In this document: piece by piece, positions 1-20,080 of the stretch | Layout of the letters: every line of letters starts with the position of its first letter | How positions within the stretch are numbered: position 1 is the first letter of the stretch | Assembly: GCF_023343835.1 (NCBI RefSeq) | Contig: NC_064437.1 | Location: forward strand, 22,729,001-22,793,000 | Reading direction: 5' to 3' | Source of the DNA: Lagopus muta | Taxonomy: Eukaryota; Chordata; Aves; Galliformes; Phasianidae | DNA length: 64,000 bases | The notes under the pieces: model-generated | What the model saw: the letters and a program-made list of their open reading frames with translations, nothing else | Told to the model about the DNA's origin: nothing | The model's database searches: none | Made by a program: the position numbers and the translations under genes

Positions 1-601
1 GCTATCCCCACTCCTTGTCACCCCATGCACCTTCCTCAAACCCTTCCCCATGCAGCCTCCCCTGTGGGGGTGCTGCAGGCTGGTGATGGTGCCATGGGGC
101 AGCCCAGCCACACAGTGAGGAGCGTTAGCCCTGCACCACAGGGTGCTCACAGCCAAGGCACTACAAGCAGAACAACCTGCACTGCCTCCAGGTGAGACCT
201 GGGCCACAGGGACCGATGCACAGGGGCTCTGTGCACCCCTCCATATGGGGTGCTGCTATCAGGGAGTTGGAGCCCTGTGGTGTGACCCAGCAAGGCTAAG
301 TGGTTTAGGCTGTGGTGGTTTAGCTAAGCACGTGCATTGCTAAAGATTATACTGCCTTTCTTTTGGGTTTGTTTTTGGGTTTGTATTTTTTCTTCCCTTT
401 TTTTTGTTTTGGTTTTTTTTTTTCATGTTGGGTAATATTTAATGTTTTTCACTGCTCACAGCCTGCAGAGTGTTTGCAGGCCTATGGGGTGGGCAGCACC
501 CTACTGGGCAGCAGCTGAGGGGCTGCGGTGCTGGGCTGGGAGCAGCAGCCATGCGTAATGACTTCAGCATGTTGTTACGTTATTTCCCCCCTCGCACTTA
601 G

Positions 602-674
602 CACAGAAGATGATCAGCTTCAGTTTGCCAGACCGTTGGCTTTCCCTCGTCGTCTGAACCACTTACTGAACTGA
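602..674 (+). CDS. Possible terminal coding exon of an unidentified plus-strand gene
   Basis: A good plus-strand acceptor (TTATTTCCCCCCTCGCACTTAG) is followed by a short frame reading TEDDQLQFARPLAFPRRLNH, then LLN and a TGA at 672-674. A T-rich stretch and an AATAAA at 1229 follow, which would make a 0.55 kb 3' UTR. In human the gene beyond OLFML2B is ATF6, but this peptide does not match the ATF6 end as I remember it. The frame is short and could be chance. Confidence 0.2.
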
Positions 675-689
675 TGTGTTTGTTTTTTT

Positions 690-720
690 AATTATTATTA
701 TTATTATTTGTGTGTGTGTG
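690..720. repeat. (ATT)n then (TG)n microsatellite
   Basis: Six ATT units run directly into five TG units. Confidence 0.85.
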
Positions 721-1228
721 GCTGTTAGGAAAGAAAGGTTGACCCAGCAGAAAGACAAACAGCTCGGGGGGAGGCGAGGAGGAGGGCGAGGAGCAATCCA
801 CCCCAGTAAAATATGTGCCTTGCAACACTGTGGAAAAGCTTTGCCCTTTGCCACGTAGTCAGCACCGCACAGCCCCGTCCCCCCGGCGCGAGCTGCTGGG
901 AAGCAGCCGGGCTCGGCGAGGGGCCTGGCCGCACTCCGTGCACCAGTCCTGTTTTCCTGGCCCAGGCCCCACCTGACGGCAGGCCAGTTCACACAGCCCA
1001 GAACCTCCCCGGCTGTGCCCCAGCTGGAGGCACGCAGCCCCCCGGACGTGGGGCTCTAAGGGGGCCCTTTGCTGCTGGAGATCGGCAGCACCCCTGGGTG
1101 GGTGGCAGGGCAGCGTCTTCAGCCTGGGGCTGGCACAGGGGGCTTGGGGACACGCTGCAGCCCCCGGCAGTGGCAGAGAGCACCTCTCTTCCCTTGTATC
1201 CTGTTGTGTGTCCCTAGCACTGAAGGCA

Positions 1229-1234
1229 ATAAAG
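1229..1234 (+). promoter_or_regulatory. Plus-strand poly(A) signal, convergent with OLFML2B
   Basis: GGCAATAAAGTGG is followed within 15-40 bases by a T-rich run (TTCTCTTATTTATTACTG), the usual layout of a cleavage site. It suggests that a plus-strand gene outside the window ends here, tail to tail with OLFML2B. Confidence 0.4.
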
Positions 1235-1450
1235 TGGTTCTCTTATTTATTACTGTTATTCGTTATTCTTTTGCTTAATACAGGATTAGTTATACAAAAG
1301 AGTGGAAGGCAAAGTGCTGTCTTTTGGGCTGCTGGCACTGTCAGGCACCACTGGCGACAAGGAGGCCAAGCACCCTTCCCAGCCATCCATTTTTTGTGAG
1401 TGACCCAGGCCCAAAGAAAGCCCCACAAGCACTGCAGAGGTACTTGATCT

Positions 1451-1456
1451 TTTATT
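1451..1456 (-). promoter_or_regulatory. OLFML2B: Poly(A) signal of OLFML2B
   Basis: Minus-strand AATAAA about 755 nt below the OLFML2B stop. The predicted 3' UTR contains an (ATT)n run immediately after the stop. It is the first canonical signal downstream on this strand. Confidence 0.55.
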
Positions 1457-2129
1457 ATTAACAGCGGGTAAATACAAAGGTGGTGCCAGGCTGGAGGGGT
1501 GGAGGTTGGGACCTCCGCAAGGCAAATACCAAGTGGGGACTATTTTGGTTACAAAACGCACAAACAGAAGTCATCTACACATATTTACAATGCCCCCCTC
1601 CCACTGCCAGCTCCCAGCCCGGCACCCACAGCCCCCCCCAGGCCAGATGGAGCCCCCAGGGTAGGCTGCAAAGGGCAGAGTCAGGGGGAGAGGGGACAGT
1701 CTTCAGCTAAGTGCCAGCACCAGGGCTGTGTGTGTTGTACAGCAGGATCTTCCGAGCACCCACTGACTGTTGGGTGGGAGGGTGGCCCCCAGGGGGGACA
1801 GTGCACCCCTCCACTGGGACGGGTGGACACCACTGTCCTGCCAGAAGCTGGTGCCTGCAGCAGAAAGGCCAGCTTTGCACTGGGCCTGGGGTTAAGCGCT
1901 GATGGCTTTCATCTAAAAAACATCAGCAGGGTTATGTCAGGGCCACCTCCTCCTCAGCGTCCCCTCAAAGGAGCAGCCCTGCTGCCACAGGCCCCGCCAC
2001 GCTGCCCTCGAGCACAGAGGCAAGGTCACACCAGGGACAAAGGGGTGGTCCTGGCCTGGGGATCGATCTACAATCCGCCATCTAAACAGCCTGAGACAAA
2101 AACCCATCACGTACTCTTTGATTTGTACA

Positions 2130-2168
2130 AAATAATAATAATAATAATAAAAATAACAACAATAAAAG
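2130..2168. repeat. (AAT)n microsatellite in the OLFML2B 3' UTR
   Basis: About seven AAT units followed by A-rich sequence (AATAACAACAATAAAA) on the plus strand, starting about 43 bases beyond the stop codon. Confidence 0.9.
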
Positions 2169-2210
2169 GTGCTGGTGGCCCCTCGCTCGCAGTGCCCCAT
2201 CACGGGGCTG

Positions 2211-11577
<9,367 letters not shown>

Positions 11578-11870
11578 GGGACGACGGGGCCGGAGCCGGA
11601 GCCGGGGCCGGGGCGGGCGCGGAGCCGCCGCTGCTCGCTCAGGTGCGGCGCGGCGGGCGCGGGCGTGGCCGGGTCGGGCCCCCGCCTCCTTCCCCGCCTC
11701 CTTCCCTCCCTACTTCCCTGCCCCCCTTCCCCCGGCGGCAGGACGAGGCGGAGCCGAAGCGGGGCCGGCCGGCCGACCCCCGGGGGGCAGGTGGACCCAG
11801 AGGATGCCGCGAGCTGTGATCGATCCGCGAGGCTCCTGGAATGCATCCAGGGTAACATCGTGAGCTTGTA
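11578..11870 (-). promoter_or_regulatory. OLFML2B: CpG-rich promoter of OLFML2B
   Basis: A dense CpG stretch with GGGGCGGG-type boxes and GCCGGAGCC repeats starts at the ATG and ends where CR1-derived sequence begins near 11.9 kb. No TATA box is seen. Confidence 0.6.
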
Positions 11871-11924
11871 ATAGCCCCACCAGGGGGGTGCAAGCCAGAC
11901 CTGCTGATCGCCAGCGCTGGGGAA

Positions 11925-12486
11925 CCGATGTCAGGACTGGAGTCTGCCCGGGCTGTAGCGGCCGTGCAGCAGTGGACAAGGGAAGAGCCTGCGATGCCGT
12001 CTATCTGGACTTCAGCAAGGTCTTTGACACAGTTCCCTGTAACATCCTTCTCTCCAGATTGGAAAGATACAGATTTAACAAGTGGACTGTTCGATGGATG
12101 AGGAATCAGTAGTGAGATCATGCCTACAGAGCAGTGGTCAATGGCTCAGTGTCTGGGTGGAGATCGGTGACGAGCAGTGTCCTGCAGGGGTCAGTACTGG
12201 TCAGCGGTGGTACCAGGGCTCCTTAACGTCTTCATCACTGCTTGACAGTGGGGTCGAGTCCACCCTTAGCAAGACTGCTGATGAGGAGGGCCACAAATGT
12301 GAACCAAGGGGTGGAACACCTCCCTTTGAGGACAGGCTGAGAGGTGGGGCTGTTCAGCATGGAGAGAAGGCTCTGAGGAGACCTGAGAGAGACCTGACAG
12401 TGTACACAGGGGCTGTAAGAAGGAAGGGGACAGACTCTCCAGCATGGTCTACTGTGACAGGACAAAGGGAAATGGTTTCAGACTAA
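11925..12486 (+). mobile_element. CR1 LINE fragment, reverse-transcriptase end and 3' part
   Basis: The translated plus strand shows the hallmark of the CR1 RT (AVYLDFSKVFDTVPCNILLS), followed by the CR1 tail region (FEDRLRGGAVQHGEKALRRP and TKGNGFR). It is truncated at both ends and interrupted by stops and frameshifts. Its 5' edge lies about 350 bp upstream of the OLFML2B start codon. Confidence 0.85.
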
Positions 12487-13039
12487 AAGCCTCAGAGCAG
12501 CCTGGTTGCTATCAGGAGGCAGAGTGGCTCTTGTCCCTGGCGCACCATGGGCACACGGGGCAGGCAGCCCAAAGATGCATGGGAAAGGAAGGATCTCACA
12601 TGTTATCAGCATCCTTTGTTGCTTTCTTTTCTGTGCTTGGGGAAGAAAGTGGTTCTGGTGGTGTTTAGTTTGGGCTGAAGACAATTTTAAGCCTGTCCTT
12701 TGGGGGCAGGAGGAGACAGTGGTGAGAAATGCAGGCTCACTGCGGTCATCTCTAAGTTCTGAATAATCCCCCTCCAAGAAACAACCCAACAGGGCAAACT
12801 GACAGAAAGAGGACAGCAGAGTGTGTCAGTGTGCTTCAGGGGCTGCTGAACTCTGTGGGAGGCTGCAAGCCCACCTGTGCACCACTGCTTCTTCCTTCCT
12901 GCACAGGCTCTGCCACAAGGCTGGGGCTGTGCCATGCCAAGCTGAGCCAGCAGGGTGTCCCTGCTGCAAAAAAAAATAATAAATAAAATAAAAGACAAGT
13001 GGTGTTGGGCTGCATCAGTCTGAGTATTGCTAGCAGCTC

Positions 13040-13262
13040 AACACAGTGATCCTGCCCTTCTGTTTGGTGCTGCTGAGGCCACACCAGGAGCGCAGTGCCC
13101 AGCCTCACAGTACAGGAGGGACATGGAGCTGCTTGGAAGAGAGTGCTGTGAAGGGCCACGAACATGGGGAGAGGCTGAGAGCTGCCTGGAGAAGGCTCAG
13201 GGGAAGCTCACTGATGTGTTCAGACACCTGAAGGGAGGGGGCAAAGAGGACAGCGTGGTCTA
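13040..13262 (+). mobile_element. CR1 LINE fragment (downstream module)
   Basis: It matches, in the same order, the more 3' part of the minus-oriented CR1 at 58.0 kb (ACAGTGATCCTGCCCTTCTG ... GGCTCAGGGGAA ... ACCTGAAG). Confidence 0.75.
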
Positions 13263-13515
13263 GTTGGAGGCCAGAAGCTCGCAGTGTACCCTGGAGGCCA
13301 GGGGTCAGCGCTGTTAAACCTCCGCATGAACGATCTGGATGATGCGACACAACTGCAGACAACAAACCTGGGAGCAGCGGCTGCTGATCCATCAAAGGGC
13401 GGTGCTGCCATCCAGAGGGACTGGAGAGGTGGGCTGATGGAACCTCCTGGGCTGAGCGAGGAGAAGTGCAGAGTCCTGGCCCTGAGAGGAACAAGCCCAG
13501 GCACTGGGAGGGCTC
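13263..13515 (+). mobile_element. CR1 LINE fragment (upstream module)
   Basis: It begins TTGGAGGCCAGAAGC and carries GTGTACCCTGGAGG, CCTGGGAGCAGCGGCTGCTG and GCCATCCAGAGGGACTGG. In the 58 kb copy this module precedes the one that here lies before it, so the order is permuted. It is one arm of an inverted pair with 13849-14108. Confidence 0.75.
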
Positions 13516-13848
13516 ACAGGGCTCGGTGCAGCTTGGCACTGCACAGCACGGCTCGGCACGGCTGAGCACAAGCCAGCAGGTCGTCCCCGCTGCAAAAAAG
13601 CTTGGCCGTGCCATCCCGATGCTGTGCCGCGTTGTGCAGAGCCAAACCGTGCCGAGCCCAGCCGATCCAAGGGAGCCTTCCGGCTGCTGCTGCTGCCCCG
13701 GGGCCGCGCTGAGAGGCACCGCAGCACCATCCCGCGGTACGGCCGCCCCTGCCGAGCTGCTGCTGCCGCTGCACGACTTGGGATGCTCGCTGATGAAATT
13801 CGCTGCACGGAGCGTCCCGGAGCTAATGCCGGGCTGTCCAGGTGTCCC

Positions 13849-14108
13849 CCAGGACCATCAGCTCCGTCTCTACAACGCTGCACTCCAGGACGTCGGGATG
13901 CCTGGGTTTGTTCCTCCTAGGGCCAGAACTCTGCAATTCTGCTCGCTCAGCCCAGGAGGTTCCCACCAGCCCATCTCTCTAGTCCCTCTGGATGGCAGCA
14001 CTGCCCTTTGGTGAATCAGCAGCCACTGTTCCCAGGCTTGTAATCTGCAGCTGTGCTGAGGGTGCTCCATCACCCAGATGGTCCAAGGAGAGGTTAACCA
14101 GCACCACA
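13849..14108 (-). mobile_element. CR1 LINE fragment, inverted partner of 13263-13515
   Basis: The reverse complement reads CCTGGGAACAGTGGCTGCTG, then GCCATCCAGAGGGACTAG and GGAACCTCCTGGGCTGAGCG. It aligns with 13.26-13.52 kb over roughly 200 bases with scattered differences. Confidence 0.75.
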
Positions 14109-17100
14109 CTCAGCATTGAGCCATGGTTTCACAGCCAGTTACTTCCTCAGCTGAGAGGTACCCACCCTTCCTGGTGGGACACACTGTCTGCACATGCCTG
14201 GTGCATTGCCAGAGCTGCCAGCACCTTCCCATGGCCTCATCTCCTGCATTCTCTGGTCCCACGACCTACAGTGGCAGACCACATCCTGATGGAAGAGGCC
14301 AAAGCTGCTGGAGGCAGGTGCCATTAGCAGCACCCCTAGTGCACCACGTCACCCAGCTGTGCCTTCTAGGGATCATATGGAGAAACAAGCCCAAGGTGCA
14401 TGCTGTCACATCCTTGAGCTCTGCAGCCCAAGGGGTTTCATTGAAAGCAATGCTTCTGCCACTCCCAAGGGCCAGCTGAGCATTTAGAGGCAGCCCCAGC
14501 AGAAGCCTCTCACCTGGGTCATGGTTAGAGGGCAGGAGGGTGATACACAGACCTTTGTGCATTGGCTTCTGTGCCAGGACAGGGAGAGCTCGCTGCCATC
14601 TTCATCTGCTGGAGGAGGAAATCCATCCCGAGGAGCTGGGTGACTATGCAGGAAAGCTCATGACTCAAATCTGAATTGCCCAGCAATTTGAGTGGCTCCG
14701 AGCTGACCTCAGCAATGACAATTCCATTTCTGTCTATGAGTCAAATGATGCTCAGTAAATGCACACCTGCCCTGGAAGGTAGCTGGTTCTGAAGCTGCCC
14801 AACATGTTGCCTGCAGGAGGCACGCCTGTACCAGCATTCTTCTGCAGGGTGCCCTGGCCAGGCAAGGAGCTTTGTCCAAGCCAGGAATGCTTACCTATAC
14901 CAGCAGGCTGCAACATGCCCTCAGCTTCCTGAGCAGCTCTATTCCACGTGGTAAATGCACCTTGAAGATGGATTTTGGAGAACCTACACCAAGCTGAGCT
15001 GCACAGCAGCTGAGTACAGAGTTTGCGCCAGATCATGTGTTCTGCTTTGTAGCCATATTACTCTGAAATCCAGGCCCTCCAGCTGCTCCAGCCAGAGGGC
15101 AATGGAGGGGAGAGTCCAACATCCATCTGCATTTCATCCCTCTGTTCTCCTCCCATAGTGCGTGCACACATCTCTACACATCCTGCCTTCCTCCAGCTGA
15201 TTTGCACTGTCCCCACTGCACGCTGTAATTAAACCTCTCAAGCCCCTGTGATCAATGGGAGGTTCCACCTCATTGGGTTTCAAAACACATTCACCTTGTG
15301 CCCACAAGGCAGAGCAGAACAACATGCTCAGTCTGCCGGGCAAAACTATCTAACACCTACGCCCAGCCCAAGAGCCCAGGTCCCTGTTTTGGTGGAGGAC
15401 AGCCCATAGTGGACACAGGGACTGAGGAAGCCCTAGGTGATAGCTTCTAGCACTACTCATGGCTGGGTGAAGCATGGAAGCAAAACCCGTTCTGATCTCC
15501 CAGGCAAAACCCCACTCAAATGTCCTGGGGATACTTCAAGCTCAGAGAGAAGTTAGTTTCAGGAGCTGCAGGGAAATGCAGGCAGAGCTCCACACAAGCA
15601 GGCAGACTCTGCAGGAGCTGCTGGTGCTCAGCACTCAGCAGAACCATGAAGCAAGCACAGAAAATGGCTGGAGCTGCCTGTCCTACTTCAACAAGCTCTC
15701 ACGAAGCTCAGGACACTGCAGCTCAGCCCACAGCTCCCACGTGGACGAGGAACTGACCCACCACGTGCCTGCACCCCATGTTCTAGCCTGGAGCTCCGAC
15801 ACTGCACAGCCAAGCGGAAAAGGTGGGGAGCAAAGGCAGATGAGCAAGGGCTGATAAAGAGGTGATTGATACGGCTCCCTGGGTCATGCGGGGTGCCGGC
15901 AGGACCTGCTGTGGCTGATGACACAGCACAGCTTGGCACCAGTGGGCAGCGAGCACAGGGCGGGTGTCACAGGGACACGTTCACCACGTGCCACCGGCAC
16001 CACGAGGTACCCCCAGCAACATATCCGGGACCTAATAACCCCCAGTGTCACCCTGCCTGGCCCTGTGTGTCATGGGACAGCAATGACAGCCACACCAAGG
16101 CACCCACGGCCCAGCTGCAGGCCTGTGGGGGGGCACAGGGAAACAGCATGGTGGATCCCATCTCTACTTTGGTCCTTAATGGCAGGCAAGGAACCTGCCT
16201 GCAGCCAAAGCCAGCAGCAAAACCACCCAGCCCTGTGCCCTGCTGGTTCTTCGCCCCGGAGCTGTTGTGCTCCTGCAAGGATCCCTAGAGAGGCTTTATC
16301 TCCCCATGAGCAGCCCAGCCCTTCAGCACATGATCATCTGCCCCTAGCCTGGGCAGCTCCTGCAAAGCACTGCCAACAGCAAAGCTGCCACTGGAAGATT
16401 AATATTGGATGTTTTGAAACATGATGGCTGCATTGCACCTGTTTACAGGGACCGATCTGCTTACTGGTGATTCCGTGGTAGAGGAGCAGAGCTCATCAAG
16501 CCCAGAGGATCTTAGCCCTGCCACTCCCACTCCTACAGTGCCCTACATAGGTAAAGGCCACTGAGCTGTAAGTAGTGATAGACCTGAGCTGCATCTGGAG
16601 CAATGCAACCCCTTTGCCTCTACAGCTAAGAAATCAGTGGCCGCAGACCAGTCATAATGGCTGGCAAAGGAGGAACACACAGCCCAGCCATGCAGGATGT
16701 TGTGAAACAACCATGGCAAGCTTTCGCGCTTAGCACCCACCTCAGAGATCTCTGGAAGCCCCCAAACCAGCAGAAGATTCCTGCTTCAGCAGTGACTCAC
16801 TGTTGCCATTCCAGACTTGTCACTTGTCACATGTCCCTGCATTTTTCACCCGTCTTTGTCACAGCTGGCCTTGTGCTCAGGGCAAGAGCTGGTTTTGCTG
16901 CATGAAGGGCTTACCAGTTCCACGTGCATAACCCAAGCAATGCCCTTGACTCACACCTTGGCATTGGTTGGGTCTTCTTTGCCATAGCACGCAAGATGAG
17001 GAGACAGAAGTGTGCTGGGCAGAGTCTTATGGATGTGTGCAGTACTTGCCTGCTCTCCTTGACCCAGTTGTCATTTCTCCATTACCAGTTTCATGACTGG

Positions 17101-17932
17101 ATGCGCCTCAAGCTAGAGGGATTAGGTGGGGATAAAGCTACACACACACACACTCTTGTTAGCCAAGAACAGCACACAAGGAGCCATCAACCCCAAAGAT
17201 GAGCAGTTCAGAGCACAGCCTGGCTCTGCTCAGGCACCTGGGGCAGACACCTGAACCAGGACATGAAGGTGGGCATGGGCCAGAGTCACCAAGAAGGGAA
17301 AGACCACCTTTAGATGGCCTCAGTGCAAAACCTTGAGATTCTGGACACTGTCTCATTCTGGGTGCAGCTGAGCAAGGTGGGTGATGCACTCAAACCGCTC
17401 AGCAACTCAGTGTTCCTGGGCACACCTTGAGCCTAGAACAGCCCCAAACACCTCTTTACCTGCCACTCCTGCACCGAAGGCACAGGTGCAGGACAGAACA
17501 AGGCACAGAACAACACAGAACCAGGGCAGGAAGAAGGGATAGGGAATTAGGGCAGCCCAGCCCTCGCTTCTCCAGCAACACACGTTGACCCGCTCTCTCC
17601 AGGGAGCCAAACAAGGAGAGTAAGCAGCTGGGCCGCACCCAGGCATGGGGCAGCTTCCCTTCCAAGGCACCAGGTTCTGCCCATGGTTCCCAGCTGAAGG
17701 CCAAGCAAGAAACAGAGCCAGAGCCTCTGTGCAGGCATAAAGCACATGTCCCATCTCACCAGGCCCACCTTCTCCAAGAAATGTGCAACTCAAGCGCATA
17801 CGAGAAAAATCATCCAAGATCCTACTTACTGTCATCCATCTGTGCCCATCCTGCCAACCAAACTGCTTACTTCATTCCAGGCTTAAAAGGTTGCACACCA
17901 GAAAACATTTGCTTTCTCCACATATATCAGTT

Positions 17933-18172
17933 CATAGAATGGCCTGGGTTGAAAAGGACCATAACGATAATCAAATTTCAATCCCCCTCTCATGCGTGGG
18001 GTCGTCAACCACCAGACCAGGCTGCCCAGAGCCACATCCAGCCTGGCCTTGAATGCCTCCAGCGCATCCACAACCTCCTTGGGCAACCTGTTCCAGTGCA
18101 TCACCACCCTCTGGGTGAAAATCTTCCTCTAATCTAAACCCCCCTTGTCTCAGTTTAAGACCAATCCCCCTT
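17933..18172 (-). mobile_element. CR1 LINE 3' end
   Basis: It begins with the reversed CR1 terminus (TCATAGAATGGCCTGGGTTG) and continues ACCAGGCTGCCCAGAGCCAC to AGTTTAAGACCAATCCCC. It is a 5'-truncated copy oriented to the minus strand. Confidence 0.9.
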
Positions 18173-19225
18173 GTAGCTGACTTCCAGCTGATGGAAAGCT
18201 GACTTCTCTAGATCCCACTGCATTCAAGTCCTCACACCATCACAGCTATGGTGTCAGGACTGCACACATTCCTTACTCTATATCAAGCCATGCAGCTGGC
18301 TCTGAGAGAAGGCACAAACAACACCTGTGATTACCTTGGCATAAGAACCCTCTGCTTCCCACCTCCCACAAGCTGCACTCATTTCATGATGCATTGTGTC
18401 AGACTGTTGTGAGCAGTATCTGCTGCTCCATACATTACACCCCAAAGAAGGTAAGAAAGAGCTGTCAGAGCAGGGCACAGCATCCATAGTATGAGGAATG
18501 ATGGAGTGTCTCTGGCTATGAGAATCTGAAAGCTGTAGTGGGTAGCAAATCCCAGGGCAGAAGCACTGCAGCGTTCAAGAAACACGTCTAAAGCCAATTA
18601 AGGGAAAGGCTTAATTACTCTCTAGAACAAGAAGCCAAATAGTGTTGTAAGACAAGGTACGCAGAAGCTCAAGGGGAGGCGGGCAGCCAGCCACTGGCTT
18701 GCTATCATTACCTCCTTTCCTGCCCAGAAAAGCGAGATTACAGCCCTGAGAGGTTCTGTTGAACAAAGCTAGAGGCCAGGTCGGCCCGGGACAGCCTTTC
18801 CTATGCTTAACTGAAGGCTCACACAAGCACACACTCCATCTGCTTTACAGAAGTCAGAGCCTTTACATGCTGAGCCTTCCTGCCAGCTCCTGCCTACCCC
18901 AGGGCAGTGCCTGGGCACAGCCAGCGTTCCCAGTAGCACAGTAATTAATCACTAGTTATGTGACAAGGTAGGTGAGTAAGTGCTGGAGACATCCACTTGT
19001 CTCAAGCACTTGAAGCGAGGAAATTGTCTCAGACAAACGTTTAATGTACAAAACCACACCGAAGTCCTCAGAACTTACTAATGCCTGGCATTAATTAGAA
19101 GGCACATGAGCAGGCTGCTCTGGGGGACCCCTCACTTCCCTGCTACACACAGGTATGCCCTCCCTCCCCGCATCCCATATCACACCAAAAACTCCATCAT
19201 AGCAAGGACAAGTGAGTGCTGATTA

Positions 19226-19231
19226 TTTATT
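19226..19231 (-). promoter_or_regulatory. HSD17B7: Candidate distal poly(A) signal of HSD17B7
   Basis: Minus-strand AATAAA about 850 nt below the stop. A closer AATAAA (20075-20080) overlaps the stop codon itself. Confidence 0.4.
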
Positions 19232-20074
19232 TGTTGCAGCATTGAAAGTACACCAGGTACTCGCAAGATAGTAACAGAAAGAATACTTATTAAATATAAA
19301 AAGACAGTTAAATAGATATAAATAACAGGGTGACCTCATTCTTGCAACAGACAGAGCAGTGAGGCCCTGAAACCCAGCTAACTTCAACAGCCTCAGCCTT
19401 CCCAGTCAGTCATGGCTAGAACATAGGGCCCCAAATCCAAGGGATGGCTCATGTTTTCCAGCTATCCAAACAGCATCTAACCTCACAGTGGAGGCAAGAG
19501 GTACCATTCCCTCTTTTTTCAGGAGCTTTGCCTCAGGGCCATACACAGCCTGAGCTTCAGCAAGGCTCAATCTTGCCAGCCCCTTGGAATTCTGGCCCAA
19601 GCTCTGGGGTGCAAACAGAAGCAGCTCAGCTGAAGTTGGGCCTTCAAGTATGTCAGGATTAGCCACAGGTCATGAGTTCAAACCATCTCGAAGGACTGGT
19701 GGAGCCACAACTCACAGCAGCACCCCAGGCTGTTGCCTTCCCCACACCAAGCCACATTCAAACCATGTTTTGAGGCTCCTCTTGAGCTGTACACAGTTCA
19801 GTCATGTTTTTAGAAGACAACGCCTCACAGCTGTGTTAGGACAGTTTCCACCTATGCTAGGTCTCCAGTTTTACGCCAGAAAAATCCCATACCAGAAAGA
19901 CTAAGTATTCTTCTTCAGTTCGCACATTCCCATTTTCAGGAACTGTTCACCTTCTTTAGAGAAGGAAGATCAGTGCTGAAGCCATATGCCCACAGAAGAG
20001 CAGGCACCCCAAGTAGCACCAGAATGAAGGAAGCCCATGTTACTGATAGAAGCCTTAACTCACTGAGAATGAGT

Positions 20075-20080
20075 TTTATT
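20075..20080 (-). promoter_or_regulatory. HSD17B7: AATAAA overlapping the HSD17B7 stop codon
   Basis: The end of the gene reads GATTAAATAAAACTC, so the hexamer shares one base with the TAA stop. If functional, the 3' UTR would be only about 20 nt. Confidence 0.3.

Larger units (their letters stand above)
11871..19225. other. Intergenic region OLFML2B-HSD17B7
   Basis: There is no gene here. CR1 fragments occupy 11.9-12.5, 13.0-14.1 and 17.9-18.2 kb. In 14.1-17.9 kb and 18.2-19.2 kb I see only short open frames without similarity and no other structure. By comparison with mammalian gene order, a rearrangement breakpoint should fall here. Confidence 0.6.

Noticed and set aside
676-858. Plus-strand frame with RKERLTQQKDKQ near 720-858 as a second terminal exon
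   Set aside because: It has an acceptor-like GTTAG, but the frame runs through a TG microsatellite and has no similarity to any protein known to me.
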